A stretch of 64,000 nucleotides of DNA from Micromonospora sp. AMSO31t. Lineage in GTDB: Bacteria > Actinomycetota > Actinomycetes > Mycobacteriales > Micromonosporaceae. The position numbers and the translations under genes are program-made. The stretch covers positions 1-64,000 of the forward strand of contig NZ_WBKT01000010.1 in NCBI RefSeq assembly GCF_008868175.1. The letters run 5' to 3'. This document shows, piece after piece, positions 35,600 through 44,982 of the stretch. The stretch's first letter is position 1. Every line of letters begins with the position of its first letter. The notes under the pieces were generated by a model. It saw only the letters and a list, made by a program, of their open reading frames with translations. It did no database searches and was not told the DNA's origin.

Positions 35600-36142
35600 T
35601 CAGCTGTTCCAGTGCTGGTGGACGATGTCGGTGGCCTGCTGCTCCCACTGCGCGTACGCGTCCGGGTAGGCCGAGACCTGCACGGTCTGGGCGGCCTCGG
35701 TCAGCGGCATGTCCTGCCAGCCGTCGACCTGCTTCAGACCCTTGAGGAACGCCAGCGTCGAGTACTCCGGGTCGGTGATCTGCTCCGGCGTGCCCCAACC
35801 ACTGGTCGGGCGCTGCTGGAACAGGCCCAGCGAGTCGTGGTCATTGGCGTCGCCGAGGTGGCCCAGGTTCTCCAGCTTCGACTCCTGCAGGCTCGTGGCG
35901 ATCGAGATGACCGCGGCCCGCTCCGGCAGGCCGGCCTTCTTCGTCGCCGCGATGATCGCCTTGGCGTTCGCGGTCTGCTCGTCGTTCAGGTCGATGTGCG
36001 ACTGGGCGCCCTGCACACTCACCGCCACCGGCGCGGTATGCACCGGCTCAGCAGCGTGGGCGGCGATCGGACCGGCGAAGACACCACCGGTGAAAGCCAG
36101 ACCAGCAATACCCAGCACACTCTTACGCAGCATCGTGTTCAT
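35600..36142 (-). CDS. Secreted lysozyme-fold (transglycosylase-like) protein
   Basis: 180 residues. Signal peptide MNTMLRKSVLGIAGLAFTGG with cleavage near AHA-AEP. The mature part has an SLT/lysozyme-like core: ISIATSLQESKLENLGHLGD (candidate catalytic Glu), NDHDSLGLFQQRPTSGWGTP and AQTVQVSAYPDAYAQW. Such proteins are thought to cut or bind peptidoglycan glycan strands; activity is unproven for this subgroup. MNTMLRK was chosen over a longer frame because GGAG lies 10 nt upstream and the signal peptide starts there. The upstream minus-strand leader has no ydaO-type riboswitch that I can see, although such switches precede similar genes elsewhere. Confidence 0.8.
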   Translation of the reverse strand: MNTMLRKSVLGIAGLAFTGGVFAGPIAAHAAEPVHTAPVAVSVQGAQSHIDLNDEQTANAKAIIAATKKAGLPERAAVISIATSLQESKLENLGHLGDANDHDSLGLFQQRPTSGWGTPEQITDPEYSTLAFLKGLKQVDGWQDMPLTEAAQTVQVSAYPDAYAQWEQQATDIVHQHWNS

Positions 36143-36488
36143 CCGGATGGCTCCATTCGGGGGTCGGCGCACACGCCGATGGGGGTCGGCTGTGTGTGCG
36201 CAAGCACCGTCAGGCGCTCAAGAAAGTCTTAGGGGGATCATCCAGCACGCGGGGCAGAGCCTCTACGTCGCCGCCGGGACCATGTACAACGACCGGCCGG
36301 CCACCGTCATTCCCGGCCGGGCAGTCCCGCCTCGCGGGGCGGTCGCTCTCGGCGGGTCACCCCGGGAGGCGGGGCGTGGTCCTCCGCCGTTCACCCGGAT
36401 ACAACGACCCCCACCCGCCGGCCATTCCACCGCCAGGATGCCGCCGGTCACCCCGGAACCGGACACCGCGCCCAGGTCGGGACCGTCG

Positions 36489-36539
36489 GTGGAACGCTAT
36501 GGATGTATCCGGACCCGGGAGACACACATAGCGTTCCAC
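36489..36539. repeat. 13-bp perfect inverted repeat
   Basis: GTGGAACGCTATG (36489-36501) and CATAGCGTTCCAC (36527-36539) are perfect complements 25 nt apart. They could form a hairpin or be a protein-binding dyad. No T-run follows and no gene ends nearby, so a terminator role is unlikely. Confidence 0.8.
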
Positions 36540-36600
36540 TCAACGCCCGCGCAGGGCACAACCGGACACTGACCCCACACCGAAGCTGCCTGGGTGGGCG

Positions 36601-37183
36601 GCTACGAACGTGATGACGTAAACGGATCGGCGCGCTGGGGCACCCCAACCGTCTCCGCGCCAGCGCCTTTCGAGCTGATGTCGGGAACGACTCACTCGTG
36701 GACGCCATCCGGTCCGCTCCTGCCGGCCCTGCCGGCCCTGCGGGCGCGCCGGCGAGTGCGACAGCGGTGAGTCGTCCTCGATATCAGCTCGAAAGGCGTG
36801 CTCCGGTGACGGCCGGGCCGCCACCTCCTCGCCCACGCCTACCAACTTGATGACGCAGGCGGATCACTCGCGCCAATCGGGTGCCTGCGCGAACTGAGTC
36901 GTCCACGTCATCAAGTTCGTTGCGGCTTACGACATCTCCGCAAGTTCAGCCGGCCAGGTGCGTTCCGGCGTGCGGCACGGTCAGAGGCGTTCACGTCATC
37001 AAGTTCGTAGCGGCTCACGGCCTCTGCCAGTTCAGGCGGCGAGTGTTTGGTGCCGGCGGGCGGCACGGTCAGGGGGTGCGTCTCATCGACGTCGTGGCGC
37101 TCGCGGCCCGCCGGCGAACGTGTTCGTGCCGGCGTGCGGCGTGGTCACGGTCGTTCACGGCATCAAGGTCGTCGGGCTCACGG
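36601..37183. repeat. Diverged intergenic repeat family (six copies)
   Basis: Core TCACGTCATCAAGTTCGTAG with flanking GCGGCT(C/T)ACGG. Plus-strand copies are at 36903-36933, 36991-37020, 37076-37108 (poor) and 37155-37183; minus-strand copies are near 36601-36625 and 36838-36866. Plus copies recur every 76-88 bp together with an upstream GTGCCGGCGTGCGGCACGGTCA segment. It is not a CRISPR: copies are imperfect and spacers are related. Confidence 0.75.
36664..36798. mobile_element. MITE-like element with 32-bp inverted ends
   Basis: Left arm 36664-36695 (CGCCTTTCGAGCTGATGTCG...) and right arm 36767-36798 are inverted with 29 of 32 positions matching. The 71-bp centre is GC-rich with a CTGCCGGCC direct repeat. 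The length of 135 bp and lack of coding potential fit a miniature inverted-repeat element, but no target-site duplication is evident; it could instead be a long hairpin. Confidence 0.5.
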
Positions 37184-37193
37184 GCCCGGCCGG

Positions 37194-38897
37194 TCAGCCG
37201 CCGAGGGTGTAGGTGCCGGCGTGGGGGACCGTCACGGTCGTCCACTCGCCCGAGGGGGCGAGGGTGGCGCCGCCGGAGACGGTGAGCCAGCGGTCGTGGC
37301 GTACCCGCAGCGGCACCGGGCCGGGGCCGGGGGCATGGAAGGTCACCGTGGCGGCGTCCTGGCGGACCAACTCGCCCGGCGTGCCGACCAGCGGGGTCGG
37401 GTCGGCCACCGCGTAGAGCCGCCAGTGCGGGTCCGACCAGACCTCGGTGAGGTAGGGCAGGCCGGCGCTCACCAGGTCCGCCTCGGGCCGCCCGACCCAG
37501 GACAGCTCGACGTCGGGCACGGCGACGTACTGCACGGCGTTCTCCGCCAGCCAAGTGCGGTAGGTGTCGGCGGTCAGCGGGACCCCCGTGCCGGGCGCGC
37601 CGGGGACGGTGGCGAAGAAGAGCGGGTTGCGGGCGATGTCGGCCTGGCGCAGCCAGCCCCGGGCGAGGGGCACCTCGCCGAGGTGGGCGGCCTCCCAGTA
37701 GTTGCGGGTCGGCGGCACCTCGACCCGCCCGGTGAGCCCGCGCCGGTCCAGCTCCGCCCGCAGCGGCGCGAAGTACGCCGGGTCGGCCGTGGGGTCGTCC
37801 GCGCTGGCTACATCGGCGACGACCACCGGCGGCTGCCACACGCAGACCGCCACGAGCAGCGCTGCCAGGGCCACCGCCGCTGCCGCCCGCCGTCGCCATG
37901 CCGACGCCGCCGGCCTGAGCACACCCACGGGCTTAGGGCCGCCCTCCGGGCTCGGTTCGACCGCCGACGCCGGTTCGCCTGCCGGCGTGGGCTGGCCCGC
38001 TGCGTTGGCGGGGTTGCGTCCGGATCGCCAGTTGGTCAGGCGGCGGGGGAGCGTCGCGGATGCGGCCAGCACGGGCAGCGCGAACATCACCACCAGGCGG
38101 GTGGCGTTCAACCCGACCGGGGTGTGCAGCAGGGCCGCGGCCAGCACCCCGGCCGCGGACAGCAGCGCGCCGACCCGCACCGGCCGGTGGGCCACCAGCG
38201 CGGCCACCAGGAGGCTGGTCACCACGGCGTGCACGGTGTCGGTGCGGCTGATGTTCATCCAGCCGCCCTCGCCGAAGAGCAGGCCGGTCACGGCGAGAGG
38301 CGCGGCGGCGGGCACGGCGAGCAGCAGGCCGTCGGCGTACCGGCGGGTGAGCAGCAGCGCGACCCCGGCGAGGCCGACGAAGAGCCCGGCCACCGGGCTG
38401 GCCGCGGAGGCGAGCAGGGCGGCCGCGGCGGCCAGCACGGCCCGCCACCACCGGGCCCGGCCGGCGCCTCCGGTGGGCAGGGTCAGCGCGAGCAGCGCGG
38501 CCAGGCCGAAGGCGACCCCGAGGGCGTACGTGACCCGGCCGGAGACCAGGTTGCCGGCGATCGTGAGCACCCCGACGAGGCTGCCCAGCAGCGGGCGGGG
38601 CACGCGGGTGCGGACCAGCAGGGCGGCGAGCGCGCTGGCCGAGGCGAGCAGGGTGAGCGCGCCGGTGGGGCGGACCCCGAGCAGGGCCATGAGCGGCGGC
38701 GAGACCAGGCTGTAGCCCCACGGGTGGACCCCGCCGTACCAGCGCAGGTCGACCAGGGCGGGCCCGTGTGCGGCGAAGAAGCCGGCCCGGGCCACCTGGG
38801 CGGACAGGTCCGATCCGGTGGCCGGCAGGGTGAGATACAGCACGGCGAGGACCAGCGCGGACGCGGCGGACACCGCCACCACACGACCGCCCCGCAT
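37194..38897 (-). CDS. Polytopic membrane protein (GT-C-like, unknown)
   Basis: 567 residues. About 10-11 hydrophobic helices fill residues 1-350, with an inserted Pro-rich cytoplasmic loop (AGQPTPAGEPASAVEPSPEG). A 200-residue extracytoplasmic C-terminal domain (DDPTADPAYFAPLRAELDRR, VAVPDVELSWVG, ending GTYTLGG) follows. Often labelled MFS transporter, but the topology and large soluble C-terminus fit GT-C-type glycosyltransferase or oligosaccharide proteins better. AGGAGGT lies 6 nt before ATG 38897. It is divergent from the mannosyltransferase gene, 36 bp away. Its 3' end resembles the repeats immediately downstream. Confidence 0.65.
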   Translation of the reverse strand: MRGGRVVAVSAASALVLAVLYLTLPATGSDLSAQVARAGFFAAHGPALVDLRWYGGVHPWGYSLVSPPLMALLGVRPTGALTLLASASALAALLVRTRVPRPLLGSLVGVLTIAGNLVSGRVTYALGVAFGLAALLALTLPTGGAGRARWWRAVLAAAAALLASAASPVAGLFVGLAGVALLLTRRYADGLLLAVPAAAPLAVTGLLFGEGGWMNISRTDTVHAVVTSLLVAALVAHRPVRVGALLSAAGVLAAALLHTPVGLNATRLVVMFALPVLAASATLPRRLTNWRSGRNPANAAGQPTPAGEPASAVEPSPEGGPKPVGVLRPAASAWRRRAAAAVALAALLVAVCVWQPPVVVADVASADDPTADPAYFAPLRAELDRRGLTGRVEVPPTRNYWEAAHLGEVPLARGWLRQADIARNPLFFATVPGAPGTGVPLTADTYRTWLAENAVQYVAVPDVELSWVGRPEADLVSAGLPYLTEVWSDPHWRLYAVADPTPLVGTPGELVRQDAATVTFHAPGPGPVPLRVRHDRWLTVSGGATLAPSGEWTTVTVPHAGTYTLGG

Positions 38898-38933
38898 GCC
38901 CACCTCCTGATCGCGACCCACCGTACTGGCAGC

Positions 38934-40358
38934 ATGTCCGGCGTGCCTCACCACCTCTCGCGCTGGATCGGCCTGGCGGGCTCGGTGCTGCTCGCCGTCG
39001 CCGCCTACCTCGGCGGCGCGCTGCCGCACGGAGACCTGCGACCCACCCCGGTCAGCATCTGGCAGGGCCCGAACGGGCCCCTGATCATCGGTCTCTGGCT
39101 GGTCGGTACCGCCCTGCTGGCCGGGGCCTGGTGGTCGCTGCGCGACCGGGCGCCCTCGACCCGCTGGGTGCTCGTCACGGTCGCCCTCTGGCTGCTGCCG
39201 ATGCTGTTCACCCCGCCGCTGGGCAGCCGGGACGCCTACGCCTACGCCTGCCAGGGTGCCAGCTACTCGGCCGGGATCAACCCGTACGAGCAGGGCGTGT
39301 CGGCGCTGCCCTGCCCGTGGCTGGACACCATCTCCTACATCTGGCGGGACACCCCGGCGCCGTACGGGCCGCTGTTCGTGGTGCTCTCCGGCGCCGTGGT
39401 GTCGGCGGCCGGGTCGCTGGCCGGCAGCGTGGCGCTGTTCCGGCTGCTCGCGGTCGCCGGGGTCGGGCTGACCGCCTGGGCCCTGCCGGTGCTGGCCCGC
39501 CGCTGCGGGGTGCCGCCGCAGCGGGCGCTGTGGCTGGCGCTGGCCTGCCCGCTGGTGCCCGTGCACCTGATCTCCGGGGCGCACAACGACGCGCTCATGG
39601 TGGGCCTGCTCATCGCGGGGCTGGCCGTGGTGGCGGCCCGGCCGGGCCGGCCGCTGCCGCTGCTCGCCGGTGGGGTGCTGCTCGGCCTGGCCGCCGCCGT
39701 CAAGGTCACCGCGCTGGTGGTGGTGCCGTTCGCCGCGCTGGCCGCGATCGTCGGGCCGTACCGGATCCGGGCGCTGGTCCGCGACGGCGCCTGGGTGGTC
39801 GGCGCGGCCGTCGCCACCGTGGTGGCCGTGACCCTGGCCGCCGGCCTCGACTTCGGCTTCATCAGCGGCCTGGAACAGGGCGGCCTGGTGGTGGCCTGGA
39901 CCTCGCCGCCCACCGCGGTCGGGCAGAGCGCCGGGTACGTGGCGGCGCTCTTCGGCGCGCACATCGACGCGCTGCCGGTCACCCGGGGGATCGCCGTGGT
40001 GGTCCTCGTGGCGGTGCTGGTCTGGCTCTGGTTCCGGGCGCTGCGCCGCGGGGAGCCGTTCTGGCACGCCGGTCTGGCGCTGACCGCGACCGTCGCGCTC
40101 TCGCCGCTGTTCCACCCCTGGTACTGGATCTGGCCCCTCACCGTGCTCGCCGCCACCGCCCGCCGGACCAGGTGGTTCGCGCTGGTGGCGCTGGTGTCGG
40201 CGTTCCTGGTGCTGGCCGACGGCACCGGCCTGCCCCGGTGGTCCAAGATGCCGGGCGCGCCCCTCATGACGCTGTTGGTGATCGTGGTGGTGGTCCGGTT
40301 GGTACGTTCGGCTCGGGCGGCCCGCCGGCCGGTCCCCGCCGACCGAGGAGCCGACTGA
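38934..40358 (+). CDS. MptB-like polyprenol-phosphomannose mannosyltransferase 1
   Basis: 474 residues, about 12 membrane helices. The signature set of the MptB family is present: LGSRDAYAYACQG with the acidic residue after the first helices, INPYEQGVSALPC, WRDTPAPYGPLF, SGAHNDALMVGL, and FHPWYWIWPL near the end. MptB adds alpha-1,6-mannose from polyprenyl-phosphomannose to lipomannan/lipoglycan cores on the outer face of the membrane. A paralog follows 11 nt downstream, so they form an operon. The start ATG has no strong Shine-Dalgarno. Exact acceptor unknown. Confidence 0.87.
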   Translation: MSGVPHHLSRWIGLAGSVLLAVAAYLGGALPHGDLRPTPVSIWQGPNGPLIIGLWLVGTALLAGAWWSLRDRAPSTRWVLVTVALWLLPMLFTPPLGSRDAYAYACQGASYSAGINPYEQGVSALPCPWLDTISYIWRDTPAPYGPLFVVLSGAVVSAAGSLAGSVALFRLLAVAGVGLTAWALPVLARRCGVPPQRALWLALACPLVPVHLISGAHNDALMVGLLIAGLAVVAARPGRPLPLLAGGVLLGLAAAVKVTALVVVPFAALAAIVGPYRIRALVRDGAWVVGAAVATVVAVTLAAGLDFGFISGLEQGGLVVAWTSPPTAVGQSAGYVAALFGAHIDALPVTRGIAVVVLVAVLVWLWFRALRRGEPFWHAGLALTATVALSPLFHPWYWIWPLTVLAATARRTRWFALVALVSAFLVLADGTGLPRWSKMPGAPLMTLLVIVVVVRLVRSARAARRPVPADRGAD

Positions 40359-40369
40359 GAGAGGTGCCG

Positions 40370-41863
40370 GTGAGCGAGCCCGGCGCGCTGCCCGACGGAC
40401 CGGTCCGGCCGGTGGCGCCCGCGCTCGCCCGGTACGCCGGGCTCGCCGGGGCGGTGCTGCTGACCGTCGCCGGCTGGCTCGGCGGCGCGCTGCCCGACGC
40501 CCCCGCCGTGACCAGCCTCGGCGACGCCTGGCGCGCCCCGCACGGGCCGGCGGTGCTCGGCTGCTGGCTGGCCGGCACGGTGCTGCTCGTCGGGGCCTGG
40601 TGGTCGCTGCGCTGGGGCCCGCCGTCGGGCCGCTGGGTGTACGCGACCGCCGGGCTCTGGCTGCTCCCGCTGCTGGCCGCGCCGCCGCTCGGCAGCCGGG
40701 ACGTCTACTCGTACGCCTGCCAGGGCTGGTCGTGGACGCACGGCGTCGATCCGTACCGGGTCGGGGTGGTGGCGGCCGGCTGCCCGTGGGCGGAGAGCGT
40801 GTCGCCGATCTGGCGGGACACGCCAGCCCCGTACGGGCCGTTCTTCGTACTGCTCGCCGGCCTGGCCGTGGTGCTCGGGGGCGGCCTGGTCGGCGCGATC
40901 GTGGTGTTGCGCGTGCTGGCCCTGGCCGGGGTGCTGCTGGCCGCGGTCTGCCTGCCCGGGCTGGCCCGGGCCGTGGGGGTGCCGACCCGGCGGGCGGCCT
41001 GGCTGACGCTGGCCTGCCCGCTGGTCGGGGTGCACCTGGTGGCCGGCGCCCACAGCGACGCGGTCGGCCTCGGGCTGCTGCTGTTCGGCCTGCTGGTGGT
41101 GGTCCGCCGGCCCGGCCGGCCGCGGGCCCTGGTCGTCGCCGGGGTGCTGTTCGGGCTGGCCGTGGCGGTGAAGGCGGTCGCCGTGGTGGTGCTGCCGTTC
41201 GCGGTGCTGGCCGCCGTGCCGGGCCGGCACACGTGGCGGGCGCTGCTGCGCGACGGCGGTTGGCTGGCCGGGGGACTGCTGGGCGCGCTGGCGATCAGCA
41301 GCCTGCTCACGGGTCTGGGCCTCGGCTGGGTGCGCGGCCTGGCCCGCAGCGGCGACTCCGAGCAGTGGACGTCTCCACCGACCGCGGTCGGTCTGGTCGT
41401 CGACTACGCGGGCGCGCTGGCGGGCCGGGACCCGCAGGCCGTGCCGGTGGTCCGCGCGGTCGCGCTCGCCGTGCTCGCCGTGCTGCTGGTGGTCCTGTGG
41501 TGGCGGTCGTGGACGGCGTTGCGCCGGCTGGGCGAGGTCCGGCAACCGGTGGTTCGCCCGGCCGCCGTCCGGCCCCGGGTGGCCCTGGCCGGGGCCGGCC
41601 TGGCCCTGGCCGCCACCGTGCTGCTCGCGCCGGTCTTCCACCCCTGGTACGCGACCTGGCCGCTGGCGCTGCTCGCGGTGGCGACGGTCGCCGTGGCCCG
41701 GACGGTGTGGTTCGTGGCGCCCTGCGCGGTGGCCTCGCTGCTCGCCCTGCCCGACGGCACCAACCTGGCCCGGTTCACCAAGGCGCCGGGCGCGATAGTC
41801 ATGACGGCGCTGGTGGTGGCCGTCGTGGTGGTGGCCGCGGTCCGGGCCCGCCGCGCCCGCTGA
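40370..41863 (+). CDS. MptB-like polyprenol-phosphomannose mannosyltransferase 2
   Basis: 497 residues, clear paralog of the preceding gene with the same order of motifs: LGSRDVYSYACQG, VDPYRVGVVAAGC, WRDTPAPYGPFF, AGAHSDAVGLGL and FHPWYATWPL. It differs by a longer N-terminus and a positively charged loop (RRLGEVRQPVVRPAAVRPR) before the last helices. GTG 40370 has a GAGAGAGG site 6 nt upstream. The tandem pair probably arose by duplication and may extend the same lipoglycan at different steps, as MptA and MptB do in corynebacteria. Confidence 0.87.
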   Translation: MSEPGALPDGPVRPVAPALARYAGLAGAVLLTVAGWLGGALPDAPAVTSLGDAWRAPHGPAVLGCWLAGTVLLVGAWWSLRWGPPSGRWVYATAGLWLLPLLAAPPLGSRDVYSYACQGWSWTHGVDPYRVGVVAAGCPWAESVSPIWRDTPAPYGPFFVLLAGLAVVLGGGLVGAIVVLRVLALAGVLLAAVCLPGLARAVGVPTRRAAWLTLACPLVGVHLVAGAHSDAVGLGLLLFGLLVVVRRPGRPRALVVAGVLFGLAVAVKAVAVVVLPFAVLAAVPGRHTWRALLRDGGWLAGGLLGALAISSLLTGLGLGWVRGLARSGDSEQWTSPPTAVGLVVDYAGALAGRDPQAVPVVRAVALAVLAVLLVVLWWRSWTALRRLGEVRQPVVRPAAVRPRVALAGAGLALAATVLLAPVFHPWYATWPLALLAVATVAVARTVWFVAPCAVASLLALPDGTNLARFTKAPGAIVMTALVVAVVVVAAVRARRAR

Positions 41864-41906
41864 ACTTTCCCGAAGTGGTTGACGCGCGCCCACCCGGCCT
41901 CTATGT

Positions 41907-41938
41907 TTAACGCATCCGTTAATTAACAGGATGGTTAA
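41907..41938. promoter_or_regulatory. Tandem ArsR-type operator
   Basis: Two adjacent 16-bp dyads, TTAACGCATCCGTTAA (41907-41922) and TTAACAGGATGGTTAA (41923-41938), both TTAAC-N6-GTTAA and inverted to each other. They end 3 nt before the ArsR GTG, so they overlap the promoter/start. This is the classic autorepression layout. Confidence 0.8.
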
Positions 41939-41941
41939 GCA

Positions 41942-42286
41942 GTGGCCGAGGACCGACTGAGCGTCATCTTCGCGGCGCTGGCCGACCCGACCCGCCGGGG
42001 GATCCTCGCCCGGCTCGCGGAGGGGGACGCCACCGTCTCGGAGCTCGCCGAACCGTTCGCGATCAGCCTGCCGGCGATCTCCCGGCACCTGAAGGTGCTG
42101 GAGCACGCCGGGCTGATCACCCGCAGCCGGAGCGCGCAGTGGCGGTCCAGCAGCCTCAACCCGGAGCCGCTGCGCGAGGCGACGGCCTGGATGGAGCGCT
42201 ACCGGCAGTTCTGGGACGCCAACTTCGACCGGCTCGACGCGCACCTCAGGCGGGTCCAGGCGCAGACCGAACGGAAAGACCGATGA
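41942..42286 (+). CDS. ArsR-family transcriptional regulator
   Basis: 114 residues, winged helix: LADPTRRGILARLAEGDATV, SELAEPFAISLPAISRHLKVLE recognition helix, HAGLITRSRSAQWRSSSLN wing. It lacks the ELCVCDL-type metal motif, so it is of the non-metal ArsR class that pairs with SRPBCC proteins. The GTG overlaps or abuts its own operator and no leader RNA is likely. The SRPBCC gene starts 14 nt after its stop and is co-transcribed. The inducer is unknown. Confidence 0.92.
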   Translation: MAEDRLSVIFAALADPTRRGILARLAEGDATVSELAEPFAISLPAISRHLKVLEHAGLITRSRSAQWRSSSLNPEPLREATAWMERYRQFWDANFDRLDAHLRRVQAQTERKDR

Positions 42287-42300
42287 GAGAGGACAGCAGC

Positions 42301-42765
42301 ATGACCGACACGCAGGCGACCCAGGAACTCGTCATGACCCGGGTGTTCGACGCTCCGCGGGAGCTGGTCTGGCGCGCGTTCACCGACCCGGACCAGTTCG
42401 CCGAGTGGTTCGCCCCGGTCGGCTGGTCCGTGCCGCGGGACACCGTCGACATGGACGTCCGGGTCGGCGGCCACCAGCGCTTCGTCATGGTCAACGACGA
42501 GGACCCGGCGATGACCTCGCCGGCCGACGGCACCTTCAGCGAGGTGGTGGAGCACGAGCTGCTGGTGGGCTACGAGGAGGCGCACGGCGTGCCGGGCGTG
42601 CCCGACGGCACCCGGTTCACGCTGCGGCTGGAGTTCCACGCCGAGCCCGGTGACCGGACCCGGCTGGTGCTGCGCCAGGGCCCGTTCGCGCCGGAGATGC
42701 GGTCCGGTGCCGAGCAGGGCTGGGGCAGCTCCTTCACCAAGCTGGACGCGCTGCTCACCCGCTGA
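42301..42765 (+). CDS. SRPBCC (AHSA1-like) protein
   Basis: 154 residues. AHSA1/START-like fold: MTRVFDAPRELVWRAFTDPD, FAEWFAPVGWSVP, DMDVRVGGHQRFVM, SEVVEHELLVGY, LVLRQGPF and GWGSSFTKLDALL. Such proteins bind hydrophobic ligands and are almost always co-transcribed with an ArsR repressor; the ligand is unknown. Start 42301 has GAGAGGA 7 nt upstream; an in-frame ATG at 42283, overlapping the ArsR stop (ATGA), would add six residues. Confidence 0.9.
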   Translation: MTDTQATQELVMTRVFDAPRELVWRAFTDPDQFAEWFAPVGWSVPRDTVDMDVRVGGHQRFVMVNDEDPAMTSPADGTFSEVVEHELLVGYEEAHGVPGVPDGTRFTLRLEFHAEPGDRTRLVLRQGPFAPEMRSGAEQGWGSSFTKLDALLTR

Positions 42766-42779
42766 GGCGGACCCGCGAA

Positions 42780-42821
42780 CCGGCCGGGTCGGCCCCGCTG
42801 TCGCGGAGCCGGCCCGGCCGG
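42780..42821. terminator. Bidirectional hairpin terminator
   Basis: CCGGCCGGGTCGGC and GCCGGCCCGGCCGG, a 14-bp stem with one mismatch and a 14-nt loop, between the convergent SRPBCC and glnA genes. Confidence 0.7.
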
Positions 42822-42849
42822 TGCTGTGGAGTGTGTCGCGCCGAGGAGC

Positions 42850-44274
<1,425 letters not shown>

Positions 44275-44333
44275 AGGTCCTCCTGGCGGGTCCACTCCGG
44301 TCGCTGTCTTCCTGGCGACGCTATGGCCGCGGG

Positions 44334-44371
44334 GTTGCCCGGCCGTGTCTCCTCTGTTTCCGCCGTGTTAC
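44334..44371 (-). promoter_or_regulatory. GlnR box upstream of glnA
   Basis: On the minus strand: GTAAC-N6-GAAAC-N6-GACAC-N6-GCAAC, four 5-mers with exact 6-nt spacers, matching the actinobacterial GlnR consensus (GTnAC-n6-GaAAC repeated). It ends 60 nt upstream of the glnA start. Confidence 0.9.
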
Positions 44372-44505
44372 GTCCCTCGCGGAGCGTCATCCCGGCCGCT
44401 CAACACCCCGGTCTGGCGCTGTTTGACGGTTTGGTCCTGTTCCCCGCTCCGTGCCGACCGGCGTACCCGGCGGCCCCCGGCCGGCCGCTGGCTACCCTGG
44501 CCGCT

Positions 44506-44916
44506 GTGACCGATACCGCCGCCGTGCCGGTGCCGCCCGCCGCGGACCCGACCTTCACGCCCCCGAGCCTCGGCCGCCGCTTCGGTGCGCTGCTCGTCGA
44601 CTGGCTGCTCTGCCTGCTGATCGCCAACATCTTCGCCGACCCGGTCCGGGACGGCTGGGCCCCGGTCCTGGTGCTGATCCTGGAGTACGGCTTCTTCCTC
44701 GGCCTCTTCGCCCAGACCCCCGGCATGTACCTCACCCGGATCCGCTGCCTGTCCTGGGCCGACGGGGGCCGGATCGGGCTGCTCCGGGCGCTGCTGCGCG
44801 GCGTGCTGCTGGCCCTCGTGGTGCCCGCTCTGATCATGGACGGGCACCGGCGCGGCCTGCACGACCGGCTCACCGGGTCGGTTGTGGCCGATGCCCCCCG
44901 CCCCGCCCGCCGCTGA
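44506..44916 (+). CDS. RDD-family membrane protein
   Basis: 136 residues. The RDD domain begins at LGRRFGALLVDWLLCLLIAN (Arg and Asp of the family name visible), with two to three more helices (VLVLILEYGFFLGLFAQTPG, LRALLRGVLLALVVPALIMD) and the closing Asp in GLHDRLTGS. Function unknown; some members take part in ion exchange. GTG 44506 lies 7 nt after TACCCT with no Shine-Dalgarno, so it is predicted to be leaderless. Divergent from glnA and convergent with DUF4191. Confidence 0.87.
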   Translation: MTDTAAVPVPPAADPTFTPPSLGRRFGALLVDWLLCLLIANIFADPVRDGWAPVLVLILEYGFFLGLFAQTPGMYLTRIRCLSWADGGRIGLLRALLRGVLLALVVPALIMDGHRRGLHDRLTGSVVADAPRPARR

Positions 44917-44933
44917 TCCCCGCCCGGCACGAC

Positions 44934-44966
44934 GAAGGAGCCGGCCCGCGTGGGACCGGCTCCTTC
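44934..44966. terminator. Rho-independent bidirectional terminator
   Basis: GAAGGAGCCGG and CCGGCTCCTTC, an 11-bp perfect stem with an 11-nt loop, between the convergent RDD and DUF4191 genes. Confidence 0.85.
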
Positions 44967-44982
44967 TCGCGTACGACGAGGG

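Larger units (their letters stand above)
36143..37193. other. Gene-free, repeat-rich region
   Basis: Over 1 kb without a supported gene. Translated frames are short and inconsistent. It holds a 13-bp inverted repeat (36489-36539), a 135-bp element with 32-bp inverted ends (36664-36798), and six diverged copies of a motif centred on CACGTCATCAAGTTCGTAGC on both strands. The first 100 bases include the promoter of the secreted lysozyme-fold gene. Confidence 0.75.

Noticed and set aside
36143-36260. Possible ydaO-type (cyclic di-AMP) riboswitch before the lysozyme-fold gene
   Set aside because: Such switches precede similar cell-wall genes, but the leader here is too short and lacks the conserved GC-rich cores; nothing matched.
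36601-37183. Repeats considered as a CRISPR array
   Set aside because: Units are imperfect, lie on both strands, have related rather than unique spacers, and no cas genes are near.
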